Assembly: GCA_963594675.1 (NCBI GenBank)
Contig: CAVBGA010000187.1
Location: forward strand, 1 to 64,000
Length of the DNA: 64,000 bases
Reading direction: 5' to 3'
Source: Ruminococcus_G sp963594675
GTDB taxonomy: Bacteria > Bacillota > Clostridia > Lachnospirales > Lachnospiraceae
The notes beneath the pieces were generated by a model. That model did not search any database, was not told where the DNA came from, and saw nothing but the letters and a program-made list of their open reading frames with translations. This document shows, piece by piece, positions 16,242-24,956 of this stretch (its first letter is position 1; each line of letters starts with the position of its first letter). A program made the position numbers and the translations under genes.

Positions 16242-16976
16242 TTAATTCCTGTCGTCCGCTGGATTACTGTTCAAATCAATCAAATGATTTCCTTCCTGGG
16301 CATCTCCGCAGATGGTCACAGACAGAGCCAGTCCCAGAGGAATAACGGTTAACCAAATGGATTTTACGGATAAGAAGGGCACCATAACTGTCAAAAGAAT
16401 AACACCTAGCATAAAACAAGCTAACATACGAAGATGTTTGAGGCAGTTTCTTTTGGCTTGGTGGTTGCCATTTTTTACATAGTCTACAAACCAGGTACCA
16501 ATCTGGCGGATATGGTTGGTGGCAAAGGTAGTACTCATACCCAGATGCTCGGATTTTCGGAAGGCAGAAAACTGCATAGAGGCAATAAAATTAACCATAA
16601 CCTGAGCAACCTGATCCGGAACACTTTTGGGAACCAAACCCACTACAAAAAGCAGGATGATTTCTAAACCGATAACGAAGCGTTCACTATGAAGACCAAA
16701 TTTTTTCTCCAGATCCGGGAGAAACCACATAGTACAGATGGCACCTCCCAGATATGCGGAGATTGGTATAATGAAGTAGAGGGCGGACATGATATTGCCT
16801 TGACCTATATTGATGGCCAGCATTACCACATTCAAGGTCTGTGCATTGCAAAAGACCTCACCCCGCAGAAGATAGGTATAAGCGCCCATCATTCCTGCAA
16901 CGACAATAAGAATTTCGAAGAGGAAATGGCGGTCGCAGAATAATTGAAAGGTATTGTTTTCGTTTGCTGTATTCAT
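16242..16976 (-). CDS. DUF1275 (YoaK-type) membrane protein
   Basis: About 245 residues with six or more hydrophobic segments, resembling DUF1275/YoaK integral membrane proteins (GGAICTMWFLPD, MQFSAFRKSEHLGMSTTFAT near residue 150). Their transport role is unproven. The frame opens at 17039, but GGGGAG lies 8 bases before the ATG at 16976, which I chose. Its 3' end abuts, and may overlap, the proS leader. It is divergent from a LysR gene, which may regulate it. Confidence 0.75.
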   Translation of the reverse strand: MNTANENNTFQLFCDRHFLFEILIVVAGMMGAYTYLLRGEVFCNAQTLNVVMLAINIGQGNIMSALYFIIPISAYLGGAICTMWFLPDLEKKFGLHSERFVIGLEIILLFVVGLVPKSVPDQVAQVMVNFIASMQFSAFRKSEHLGMSTTFATNHIRQIGTWFVDYVKNGNHQAKRNCLKHLRMLACFMLGVILLTVMVPFLSVKSIWLTVIPLGLALSVTICGDAQEGNHLIDLNSNPADDRN

Positions 16977-17219
16977 CAGCATCACTCCCCATAAAATACC
17001 GATATTAATTATACATACATTTTTGGTTACAGAGTTCATAGCAACTCTAATTTACCTCGTTAGAGTATAGTATGGCATAATACTGTTTTCAAACTGTTTT
17101 ATTTTGTTTATAATGAAGTAAAAATACTGTAATTTATGATTTCAGAACATTTATCAGCGAGGAAAATCTGATATTTTGTAAAAATAAACAGATGAAATTT
17201 CTAAATATGGAGAAATATT

Positions 17220-18134
17220 ATGAATTTTTCAAGTTTGACCTATTTTATGGCCGTGGAAGAAGAGAGAAATTTTACAAGGGCTGCAGAAAAATTGCATATT
17301 ACCCAACAGACCTTGGGGGCTCATATTGCTGCGACGGAGAAGGAATTGGGCTGTCCTCTATTTATACGGCATAAGCCCCTGGAGCTGACAGAAGGAGGAC
17401 GGATTTTTAAAGAATATGCTATGATTTTAAATCAGACCTATGAGTCTATGCTTCGTGAAATCGATGATCTTAGCAATCAGAAAAGTGGCGTGGTCCGTAT
17501 AGGTGTGTCTGTCACCAGGGGCCGTACCCTAATGCCAGATCTTATTGCCCACTTTGCAGAACAATATCCCGGTTATGAAGTGCAGATTATCGAGGGGTCC
17601 AATAGCCAGCTACAGGAGCATCTGTTAAACAATGTGATTGATCTGGTTATCGCCAATTTTTCGGGAGATATTCCCGGTATTCGTCAATATCCCTTTTATG
17701 AGGAAGAGGTGGTAATGGTGGTAGCGGAAGAACTTTTAGAGAAATTACATGTAAGAAATATTCGTGAGATAGATTATGCTTCTATGAAGGACTGGCCTTT
17801 TATTATGGGGAAACCGGATGATATGGCCGGGCAGGTGGGCCGGCAATTTTTCCGTATGCAAAACATCCGGCCTAGGGTGAAAGCCCAGGCCGGAAGTATG
17901 GAGACGATATTGCGTCTTTGTATGAGAGGTATCGGTGCTGCCTTCTGTCAAAGGAATCTTTTGCAGGATGCCATGGAATGGGAAGGAATTCGCAATCTTC
18001 GGGTGATTTCTCTTCCTGAAAATGCCAGATACCAGATTTGCTTTGGCTTGGCAGAGAAAAACAGAAATTGGAAAATCCTGATGGATCTAATGGATATCGC
18101 CCGCGAAAATCGTCAAGACTCCAAGGAGGTCTGA
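17220..18134 (+). CDS. LysR family transcriptional regulator
   Basis: This 304-residue regulator has the LysR winged helix at residues 1-60 (FTRAAEKLHITQQTLGAHIAA) and a periplasmic-binding-like effector domain to about 300. It is divergent from the DUF1275 gene and shares a 240-base spacer with it, so it probably controls that gene and itself. A weak GGAG precedes the ATG. Its 3' end overlaps the convergent MATE gene by 22 bases. Effector unknown. Confidence 0.9.
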   Translation: MNFSSLTYFMAVEEERNFTRAAEKLHITQQTLGAHIAATEKELGCPLFIRHKPLELTEGGRIFKEYAMILNQTYESMLREIDDLSNQKSGVVRIGVSVTRGRTLMPDLIAHFAEQYPGYEVQIIEGSNSQLQEHLLNNVIDLVIANFSGDIPGIRQYPFYEEEVVMVVAEELLEKLHVRNIREIDYASMKDWPFIMGKPDDMAGQVGRQFFRMQNIRPRVKAQAGSMETILRLCMRGIGAAFCQRNLLQDAMEWEGIRNLRVISLPENARYQICFGLAEKNRNWKILMDLMDIARENRQDSKEV

Positions 18135-19525
18135 CGCTGCTTTTCTAATTTTTCCAGGCGATGCATGTCTTTAAATTCAATTCGCACCATAAGAAGGGCC
18201 ACGATGGCAGCCAGGGCATCGGCAATGGGACCGGCAAAGAGGATGCCATTAATTTCCATAAACAAAGGCAAAATCAAGATCAAGGGGATCAAGAAAATAA
18301 TCTGCCTGGTTAAAGAGATAAACATACCCCTTAAGGGCTTGCCTACAGAGGCAAAAAATTGTGAGGTGGCCGGCTGAATACAGTTGGCCCAGGTACAAAA
18401 AAGGTAGATTCGGAAAAAGCGGACTCCGAAAGTGAAATACTTTTCATTTCCACTGCCAAAGAGGGCCAGCAGTTTGTCTGGAATCGTCTGAAAGAGAATC
18501 CAGGCAAGTACCGACACCACAAAGGCAGATTTGATGGTAATCAGATAGGTTTCCCTTACCCTTTGATAACGGCGGGCACCATAGTTAAAGCTTTCAATGG
18601 GCTGAGAGCCCTGAGCAAGACCGATAACTATGGAGAAGAAAACCTGAAATACTTTTGTTACAATACCGGCGCAGGCGATGGGAATAGATGCACCATAAAT
18701 AGAAAGGGCACCGTAGTATTTCAGGGAATTATTTAGGATAATCTGCATAACCATCATAGCCAATTGGTTGACGCAGGAAGCCAATCCTAAAGAAGCCGTT
18801 TGGATAACAATGGCCGGATCAGGGATGAAATGTTTCTTCTTTAAGGGAAGGGTTTTGAATCCTTTCATATAATAGAAGACCAGACATCCGGAAAATACCT
18901 GCCCAATCACTGTGGCCAAAGCGGCTCCGGACATACCCCAGTCAAAAACAATGACAAAGAGAGCATCCAGAACAGTATTAATGATGGCTCCGGACAGGGA
19001 GCAGATCATGGTCATGTTGGGGCTTCCGTCGGCTCGGATCAGGTGGCCGCCTCCGGTGGTTACGATAAGGAAGGGAAAGCCGATGGCAGTGATGCGAACG
19101 TAGGGGATGGCATAAGGTAAAACATTTTCCGGTGAACCGAAAAAGACCAACATAGGCTTTAGGATCAATTCTACATCCAAGCATAGGAAAATACCCAAAA
19201 GGAAGAGCATAAAAAGAGCGTTGCCTATAAAATAGGGGGCCTTCTCATATTCTTTACGTCCCATATGCAGGTTGAAATTGGCGGCGCCACCGATACCAAA
19301 GAGCAGACCGATGGCTGTACAGGACATAGCCAGGGGAAAGGCGATATTGGTAGCGGCATTTCCAAGAGTACCTACATATCTTCCAATAAATATTTGATCT
19401 ACTATATTATATAGAGCACTTACCAGCATGGCGATGATGCTGGGAACTGCAAATTTAATCATGAGAGATCGGATGGGACCTTGTCCCAAAAGTTCTTCTC
19501 GGGAAGAGATAGCTGATGAATCCAT
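18113..19525 (-). CDS. MATE family efflux transporter (1 of 6)
   Basis: This 470-residue membrane protein has 12 hydrophobic segments in two homologous halves, the MATE layout. Typical sequences are PSIIAMLVSALYNIVDQIFIG near residue 30 and FNYGARRYQRVRETY near 305. MATE pumps expel drugs, dyes and other cations in exchange for sodium or protons. It overlaps the end of the convergent LysR gene. On the same strand a candidate small RNA lies about 150 bases upstream. Substrate unknown. Confidence 0.9.
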   Translation of the reverse strand: MDSSAISSREELLGQGPIRSLMIKFAVPSIIAMLVSALYNIVDQIFIGRYVGTLGNAATNIAFPLAMSCTAIGLLFGIGGAANFNLHMGRKEYEKAPYFIGNALFMLFLLGIFLCLDVELILKPMLVFFGSPENVLPYAIPYVRITAIGFPFLIVTTGGGHLIRADGSPNMTMICSLSGAIINTVLDALFVIVFDWGMSGAALATVIGQVFSGCLVFYYMKGFKTLPLKKKHFIPDPAIVIQTASLGLASCVNQLAMMVMQIILNNSLKYYGALSIYGASIPIACAGIVTKVFQVFFSIVIGLAQGSQPIESFNYGARRYQRVRETYLITIKSAFVVSVLAWILFQTIPDKLLALFGSGNEKYFTFGVRFFRIYLFCTWANCIQPATSQFFASVGKPLRGMFISLTRQIIFLIPLILILPLFMEINGILFAGPIADALAAIVALLMVRIEFKDMHRLEKLEKQRQTSLES

Positions 19526-19669
19526 GATAATTTCTCCTTTTGAATATCTGAATATTTGTAACTTCTATAATTCTATAATAAGTAAAGAATAAGCGAAGAT
19601 GTTTTGTCGGGGTTTATTCTACTCTAATAGGGGAAGGAAAGCAAATTGTGTATGGCTCTGAATAGTTAC

Positions 19670-19794
19670 AAAAAAACTCCGGGTTGAGAATCCGGAGTTA
19701 AAAAAGGAAGGAGTGAATCGCTCACTGCCTGGCACTGCAGGAGCGATTCTGTATGAAAAAGAAATTGGTTTTTTAAAGATGTTTTCCTTCATCG
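19670..19794 (-). ncRNA. Candidate small RNA, copy 2
   Basis: Second copy of the element at 9674-9802, same strand. Promoter-like TGGTCA (19820-19825), 16 bases, TATACC (19798-19803). First hairpin GATG/CATC (19778-19793), second hairpin 19715-19749, pyrimidine stretch CACTCCTTCC, terminator AACTCCGG/CCGGAGTT (19675-19699) with T-run. About 70 central bases are nearly identical to copy 1, while the loops and linkers differ, as expected for a conserved RNA fold. It lies between a MATE gene and a divergent LysR gene. Confidence 0.6.
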
Positions 19795-19859
19795 ATGGGT
19801 ATACTATAACCCTTAAATGTGACCACTTTGTGTAGAAATTCTCAATAAATTATAAACTA

Positions 19860-19928
19860 AAACTTCCCATACCCAAAATGGGATTCGTACCTTGAAAATT
19901 CAACACACCTTATCGGTGTGGGAAGTTT
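19860..19928 (+). promoter_or_regulatory. Multi-branched inverted repeats before a LysR gene
   Basis: An outer 9-bp pair (19860-19868 with 19920-19928) encloses two small hairpins, CCC/GGG at 19872-19882 and CACACC/GGTGTG at 19904-19920. It lies about 90-150 bases before the LysR start at 20013. It could be a structured mRNA leader or overlapping operator sites. It matches no riboswitch class I know. Confidence 0.4.
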
Positions 19929-20012
19929 AAGCTACGTATGACAATCGATTCTTGCGAATCAGGTGTGTCTGAAGTACAATTAACAAAAGCGATGCATAAA
20001 TGGAGAAAAAAT

Positions 20013-20903
20013 ATGCGCTACATTGAATACAGTAACATACGTTTTCAACAGATTCAGATTTTTTTGTGTGCTGCAGAATATGGTAACTTTACAGCGGCCG
20101 CGGAACGGATGCATGTAACCCAGCCGATGATCAGCAAAACCATACAGACTCTGGAACAGGAGACAGGAATTATCCTTTTTCGCAAAATGCATGGAAAGCC
20201 ATGCCTGACACCGGCTGGCAGAGAACTCCAGACGTACTGGTCCAATATTCTGGATTTATTTGAGACGTCAATTTACAATGCTCAAACGATCCAGGAAGTG
20301 AGAGACCTGCCGGTAAGGTTTGGACTTGGAATGTCCAGCCAGAGAAAAGAGGTAAAACAGATGTTGTCCGAAATTCGTACAAAGTATCCGGACATAGATA
20401 TGCATCTGGAATGCGGTGATATGCTAGGACAGTTGTACCGTCTCTATCGGAGTGAACTTGATTTGACCGTATGTTCTGGTCATCTTCTTTCCAACATAAA
20501 GAGTCTTAGACTTTCTTGCAAAAAAGTCAGTGACACGTCACTTGCGATTTATATACCCAAAAGCAATCCTTTATCGGAAAAGGAAGAACTTGATTTTTCG
20601 GACTTGAAAAAGGAAGAATTTATTACGTTTTCACCAGAGTCTGATCCTATATATTGGAATTTGTTAAATGAGATGGCAATGAAAGCCGGTTTTCGTCCGA
20701 AAGTGGCATGTTACGTGAAAGATGAGCTGTCCTTTCAGATAAATCTGGAATGGGGAAAGGGTGTTGTGCTAGCAGACAGCAACACTTTAGACTTGGATTA
20801 CGTAAAAAAAGTTGTCCTGAAGGATACAGAATGTGATTTGCTGCTTGTGTGGAAAGAAGAAAACGGTAATCCGGAGGTAAAAAAGATCGTAGGGCTACTA
20901 TAA
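20013..20903 (+). CDS. LysR family transcriptional regulator
   Basis: About 296 residues with an N-terminal LysR helix-turn-helix (FTAAAERMHVTQPMISKTIQ) and a ligand-binding domain. The open frame begins at 19938, but GGAG before the ATG at 20013 and alignment with other LysR proteins favour 20013. It lies 108 bases upstream of the URO-D-like gene on the same strand, so it may regulate or be co-transcribed with it. Effector unknown. Confidence 0.88.
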   Translation: MRYIEYSNIRFQQIQIFLCAAEYGNFTAAAERMHVTQPMISKTIQTLEQETGIILFRKMHGKPCLTPAGRELQTYWSNILDLFETSIYNAQTIQEVRDLPVRFGLGMSSQRKEVKQMLSEIRTKYPDIDMHLECGDMLGQLYRLYRSELDLTVCSGHLLSNIKSLRLSCKKVSDTSLAIYIPKSNPLSEKEELDFSDLKKEEFITFSPESDPIYWNLLNEMAMKAGFRPKVACYVKDELSFQINLEWGKGVVLADSNTLDLDYVKKVVLKDTECDLLLVWKEENGNPEVKKIVGLL

Positions 20904-21011
20904 GTATTCTAATCAGTTATGCAGGCAAATAACAGGTTATTTCAATTCTGAAAAGCGAATTGGTAAAATAGAAGAAAAGCAAGATCGATTAGAAATAAAG
21001 GAGGAATTGAA

Positions 21012-21995
21012 ATGACAGAGAAAGAAAACCTGCGAATTGCGCTAGAAGCAGGAATACCGGAGCATACTCCGCTATTCTGGGCTGGCGGGCAGATGATGAT
21101 CAGTACTGTTATTGGAAATATGCCAATACCAGGATCAAAAGAAGGATATGATTGGTGGGGCGTTCACTGGACAGCCTGTGAAGAGGCAGGGGGCGCGTTT
21201 GCTCCAACTGCAGGACGCAAACCGATACTTACGGATATTGAGAACTGGAGAGAAGAGGTAAAATTCCCGGATATTTCTGGAATAGACTGGGAAGCTGCAG
21301 CCGCGAGGGATACAGCGTATCTGGATCCGAATAAGCTGACTAATTTTTACGGACTGGCAAACGGTGTATTTGAAAGAATCCATTTTCTGATGGGATTTGA
21401 AGAAACGATGGTTGCGTTGGTTACCAATCCGGAGGATGTGGCAGATTTGGCCAATGCAATTGCAGATTTGTATTGTGAGATCATAAGAAAAGTCGGTCAG
21501 TACTATAAGCCGGATTACTTTACACTGTTGGACGACTACACGCATCAGCATGGTGCCTTTATGTCTTCTGCCACTTTTCAACAGTGTTTTGCACCGGCGC
21601 TTACAAAGATCAGAAACACAGTTGAAGAGAGTGGGATGAAATTCATTTTGCATTGTTGCGGAAGGTCTGAAAAAATGCTGGATGATTTTTATGCCTGCGG
21701 AATCAGACGCCTTGAGCCTTGCCAACCAGTGAATGATATAAATGCCATGAAAGAAAAATATCCAGATATGGCATTTATGGGTGGTCTGGATCTGCAGGGA
21801 GTTATAGATAATGCAGATGCAACAGAAGAAGACTTACGTGCAGAGGTAAGAAGATGTATGGATGCCTATTCCGAAGGAGGAAGATACATTGTTTTTGGAG
21901 TGACTTTGTCTATGCATGATCCGTCTGCCTACGCACCCGGAAAGAAAATGGCCATTTTGATAGACGAGGCAATGAAGTATACAACAAAATTATGA
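21012..21995 (+). CDS. Uroporphyrinogen decarboxylase (URO-D) family, methyltransferase-like
   Basis: This 327-residue cytosolic protein belongs to the URO-D superfamily. In anaerobes its lone members are mostly corrinoid-protein methyltransferases (MtaA/CmuA-like), not haem enzymes. LHCCGRSEKML near residue 215 carries the His/Cys pair typical of the zinc site, and FMGGLDLQGVIDN near 256 is conserved-like. No haem pathway genes are nearby. AAAGGAGG precedes the ATG. A terminator hairpin follows. Demethylation of a methylated substrate is plausible but unproven; a DUF1638 gene, a common companion, lies 8 kb upstream. Confidence 0.85.
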   Translation: MTEKENLRIALEAGIPEHTPLFWAGGQMMISTVIGNMPIPGSKEGYDWWGVHWTACEEAGGAFAPTAGRKPILTDIENWREEVKFPDISGIDWEAAAARDTAYLDPNKLTNFYGLANGVFERIHFLMGFEETMVALVTNPEDVADLANAIADLYCEIIRKVGQYYKPDYFTLLDDYTHQHGAFMSSATFQQCFAPALTKIRNTVEESGMKFILHCCGRSEKMLDDFYACGIRRLEPCQPVNDINAMKEKYPDMAFMGGLDLQGVIDNADATEEDLRAEVRRCMDAYSEGGRYIVFGVTLSMHDPSAYAPGKKMAILIDEAMKYTTKL

Positions 21996-22006
21996 TTTAA
22001 AATTAA

Positions 22007-22048
22007 GCAAAGTCGCAATCTTGGTGTTAAGCCGGATTGCGACTTTGC
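22007..22048 (+). terminator. Terminator hairpin after the URO-D gene
   Basis: A perfect 14-bp stem (22007-22020 with 22035-22048) and 14-base loop lie 12 bases after the stop. The T-run is weak. Confidence 0.7.
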
Positions 22049-22232
22049 TGTCTGTAGATGTAAATGTATAACAGGTGGTCATATAGTCAAAGGAGTGAAA
22101 CTTTGGGCTTGTTTTTTTAGAACGTAAGATTTCCAAATAATGGCTTTCTGTCGTTCCCATTCCTCTTTCTTCTGTCGGTTCTGTTTTTCTCTTAAAGCCA
22201 CACCTGCTTTAATTTTTCCCAACAATTTTTAG

Positions 22233-22460
22233 TTATAAATTGAAAGTAAATTTCGACTTTATATTTTTGACGGAATTGTGTACGTTATCTAAAAGATCGG
22301 AACCGTGATTGCTGTTGCCTGATTTTTGGCAGCTGACAAGAGCGCTTTTTCCGGCTGTATGGTTATGGATGGCAGAACTTCCTGCTACGGAGGGAATGCC
22401 TCCTGCCAGACTTCCTGCGATCATAAGGATTGCTGCTTTTTTTAACGCTTTGTTTACCAT
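22233..22460 (-). CDS. Small secreted protein
   Basis: A 75-residue product with a Sec-type signal: basic MVNKALKKA, a hydrophobic core, likely cleavage near residues 27-30 (PSVAGSSA). The mature part of about 45 residues is polar, has one Cys and several His and Asn, and no recognised domain. The frame opens at 22478, but that ATG lies within the GAAGGAGGG ribosome binding site, so the start is 22460. Its promoter has the same spacing as those of the two SH3 small proteins, which hints at a shared regulon. Confidence 0.7.
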   Translation of the reverse strand: MVNKALKKAAILMIAGSLAGGIPSVAGSSAIHNHTAGKSALVSCQKSGNSNHGSDLLDNVHNSVKNIKSKFTFNL

Positions 22461-22484
22461 AGTTTTTCCCTCCTTCAAGTGATT

Positions 22485-22524
22485 TGTATCCGTAAGAATC
22501 TGCCAGTGGCAGGTCCTGTAGGTA
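22485..22524. repeat. Two-copy intergenic element, copy A
   Basis: TGTATCCG is followed 21 bases on by GTGGCAGGTCCTGTAGGTA, with small palindromes TGCCAGTGGCA and CAGGTCCTG. The same words at the same spacing lie at 30836-30875. Here the element sits in the 5' leader of the minus-strand secreted-protein gene, so its orientation relative to the gene is opposite to copy B. Confidence 0.55.
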
Positions 22525-22560
22525 TATTAAGTAAGTACGAATCATTTATTTGATAGCGTT

Positions 22561-22603
22561 AGTATAGACTATAAATCTGAATGGAGAGGCTAAGAAACCT
22601 TAA
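22561..22603 (-). promoter_or_regulatory. Activator-type promoter of the small secreted protein gene
   Basis: On the minus strand TTAAGG (22598-22603), 22 bases to TTCAGATT (22574-22581), 7 bases to TATACT (22561-22566). These are exactly the spacings of the SH3 small-protein promoters, but the upstream CTTAAG repeat is not clearly present. Confidence 0.55.
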
Positions 22604-22759
22604 CTTAAACTAAAATATGTGGGAGGTATTCCTATTTTGAATGGAAGAATAGGGTGATATAGTTGGCCAGCCATTGATTTTATGAAGAAATTTATATTAT
22701 GATGTGATTAGTTAGTTGCGGTTACATGAAACAAACGAGGAGATAGGAAAAGAGGTAGA

Positions 22760-23734
22760 ATGAAAGAGAATCTGATTATCGGTGGAATTACCGTTGCACC
22801 GGGGGAAAAGTGTCAGCATACATTTACAGTTCCGGGAACAGAAAATTATACATTTCCCGCTGTGATCATTAATGGTAAGAGAGATGGAAAAGTATTTCTG
22901 GCAACAGCAGGGGTACATGGTGCAGAATATCCTGGCATTCAGGCATGTATTGACCTGGCAGAAGAGATTGCCCCGGAAACGGTAAGTGGAGCAGTATTGC
23001 TTATTCCTGTTGTGAATACACCAGCTTTTTATGGAAGAAGAGCTTTTGTATGCCCTGCAGATGAGGAAAATAAGAACTTTAACAAGGTATTTCCGGGCTC
23101 TGCAGAGGGAACTACTGCAGATAAGGTAGCTTACTATATTACAGAAGAATTTATTAAGAAATGCAATTTCCATGTGGATTTGCACAGTGGAGACATAGTG
23201 GAAGCTTTGGAAGAGCTGTGTGCAGTGGCAAATACTCCGGACCTGGAGCTGAAGGCTTTTATTACCGAGGCAGCCAAGCATACCTCTTTTACCCACAGAA
23301 TCAATTCAGGTGGAAGCACAGAGGTTTATAATAGGACAGCTATTGATCTGGGAATTCCCGCTCTGCTTTTTGAGCGAGGCGGGGAAGGCTTGCTTATCCA
23401 GGATGAGATTGACAGAAATAAGGCGGATATGATCAGTTTAATGCAATTTTTGGAGATTCTTCCGGGAGAGGCAATGGACAATTCTCAAGGACAGATTTTC
23501 TATCCTCGTCACCATTGGGGAGAAGCCGGAGCCAGTGGTTGCTTTTACAAGTATGTAGATGTAGGGGATGAAATTAAAGAAGGCCAGGTAATTGGTGAGA
23601 TCAAGGATGTCTTTGGAAATGTGTTGGAGGCCATCACAGCCAAATTTGATGGGCGAATTAAGATTGCAAACAACACTTTAGGTATAACAAAAGGTGATGA
23701 CACTTTCATGTATGGAAGTGCCAGAGAAGAATAA
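22760..23734 (+). CDS. Succinylglutamate desuccinylase/aspartoacylase family deacylase
   Basis: This 324-residue zinc carboxypeptidase-like protein belongs to the AstE/AspA family (M14-like). GVHGAEYPGIQ near residue 52 holds the His and Glu zinc ligands, and NFHVDLHSGDI near 135 the third His. The C-terminal 80 residues form a beta-rich domain with DVGDEIKEGQVIGEIKDVFG, a lipoyl-like segment common in this family. It removes an acyl group from an N-acyl amino acid or similar. It is a single gene, convergent with the TetR gene. Substrate unknown. Confidence 0.88.
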   Translation: MKENLIIGGITVAPGEKCQHTFTVPGTENYTFPAVIINGKRDGKVFLATAGVHGAEYPGIQACIDLAEEIAPETVSGAVLLIPVVNTPAFYGRRAFVCPADEENKNFNKVFPGSAEGTTADKVAYYITEEFIKKCNFHVDLHSGDIVEALEELCAVANTPDLELKAFITEAAKHTSFTHRINSGGSTEVYNRTAIDLGIPALLFERGGEGLLIQDEIDRNKADMISLMQFLEILPGEAMDNSQGQIFYPRHHWGEAGASGCFYKYVDVGDEIKEGQVIGEIKDVFGNVLEAITAKFDGRIKIANNTLGITKGDDTFMYGSAREE

Positions 23735-23809
23735 TTTGGGAAAATATTCAGAGATTGAGAAGAATATTTCAAACATCTGAAACCCTTTACAGGATGAATC
23801 GGAATTAGT

Positions 23810-24382
23810 CTAGAGATTCGGAAAATCAAATAGAGTCCGAATATCTGAGGGAATAACATTTACTAAATTAAAAAGTAATTGCTCCAAGGAGAGATTTACA
23901 GGAGTATCCGACTCTTTGATCACCCAATTGATGGAGCAAAGAGCGGTGCTCATGATGTAATAGCGGAGACTAAAGTCTTCTTGGGGACTTAAAATTTCCT
24001 TATGATTTAACTGGAGAAGCTTTTCTTTAATTAGGGGAAGGATGTGATTTTCAATGGTGAAAACATAGAGGTCATGTCCTTCCTTGTAGTTAAAAAGGCT
24101 TAAATATAAGGCTTTTTCTTCTAATATGGAGAGAATACGTACATTAAGAAAATCCTCCCAGTTGCAGATGCTTCCGAGGCCGTTTAAGGCCGGGCGGATG
24201 ACATCAATCTGATGCCAGATGATTAAATCTGATTTGTCTACAAAATGGCGATAAAAGGTCATGGTGCTCATACCGCAATTTTTCATGATAGACTGGACGG
24301 TGATTTTTTGAAGTTCCTGGCTTCGCAAAAGGTCTAAGAGCGAAGCATAAATAAGTTGATTCGTTGTTTTTTTTACAATCAT
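23810..24382 (-). CDS. TetR family transcriptional regulator
   Basis: This 190-residue protein has an N-terminal TetR helix-turn-helix (ITVQSIMKNCGMSTMTFYRHF) and a C-terminal helical domain like that of DhaS-type regulators. Two inverted repeats directly upstream (24403-24430 and 24452-24465) are good candidates for its own operator. It is divergent from the cobalamin riboswitch and ABC transporter operon. Ligand unknown. Confidence 0.88.
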   Translation of the reverse strand: MIVKKTTNQLIYASLLDLLRSQELQKITVQSIMKNCGMSTMTFYRHFVDKSDLIIWHQIDVIRPALNGLGSICNWEDFLNVRILSILEEKALYLSLFNYKEGHDLYVFTIENHILPLIKEKLLQLNHKEILSPQEDFSLRYYIMSTALCSINWVIKESDTPVNLSLEQLLFNLVNVIPSDIRTLFDFPNL

Positions 24383-24402
24383 AATAGGTATTCCTAATTG
24401 GC

Positions 24403-24465
24403 ATGTTATAAACTGGTTAAATTATAACATAGCGTTAGAAAATCTTCAATCGATAACTTGTTATC
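24403..24465. promoter_or_regulatory. Two operator-like inverted repeats before the TetR gene
   Basis: Perfect 9-bp arms ATGTTATAA and TTATAACAT (24403-24411 and 24422-24430), then the perfect 14-bp palindrome GATAACTTGTTATC (24452-24465). They share the half-site TTATAAC or GATAAC. Placement in the promoter region suits autoregulation. Confidence 0.5.
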
Positions 24466-24565
24466 AATAGCTAATTCTGTAAAATAAATATCGTGTTGTG
24501 CATGTTTTATTTACTATTATGCACAAATATAATAATTCCATAACGAACAGCAAGATATGTTTTGC

Positions 24566-24718
24566 CTAGAGTAAATTAAATGGGAAATCGGTGTGAGTCC
24601 GATACGATCCCGTCACTGTGATAGCGAGTGAACAGCAATATGTCACTGGAATCGAGTTAGAGAGAGCTTTTCTGGGAAGGCGCTGTTTACTAGGACCTTA
24701 AGTCAGGAGACCAGCTTA
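24566..24718 (+). promoter_or_regulatory. Cobalamin riboswitch
   Basis: Conserved cobalamin-aptamer parts are present in order: GGGAAATCGGTGTGAGTCC (24582-24600), ATCCCGTCACTGTGA, then AAGTCAGGAGACC near 24709-24721. It precedes the peptide/nickel-type ABC transporter operon with an intrinsic terminator between them, so binding of adenosyl- or other cobalamin should shut the operon down. Confidence 0.88.
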
Positions 24719-24807
24719 TCTTGTTATAGCAGTTTCATACGGTGTATATGAACACTATAGAAAAAGAGACAGACGATGCAAAAGTCACCTGTCTATTTCT
24801 ATGTGTC

Positions 24808-24848
24808 AAAGACCCCTGCATTTATAAAAGCATGAGGTCTTTCTTTAT
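24808..24848 (+). terminator. Expression-platform terminator of the riboswitch
   Basis: Arms AAAGACC (24808-24814) and GGTCTTT (24836-24842) with inner TGC/GCA pairs are followed by T-rich sequence. It stands between aptamer and ABC transporter start, as expected for transcriptional control. Confidence 0.7.
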
Positions 24849-24956
24849 GTTTGTTGCAGCCGGAAGGAGGTTGATTACTATTTTTGTAATTAATTTCGGC
24901 AGCAGGTTCGTTGGGGATTAAAAAAGGAAGTATTATTTTAAAAGGAGAAGAAACGA

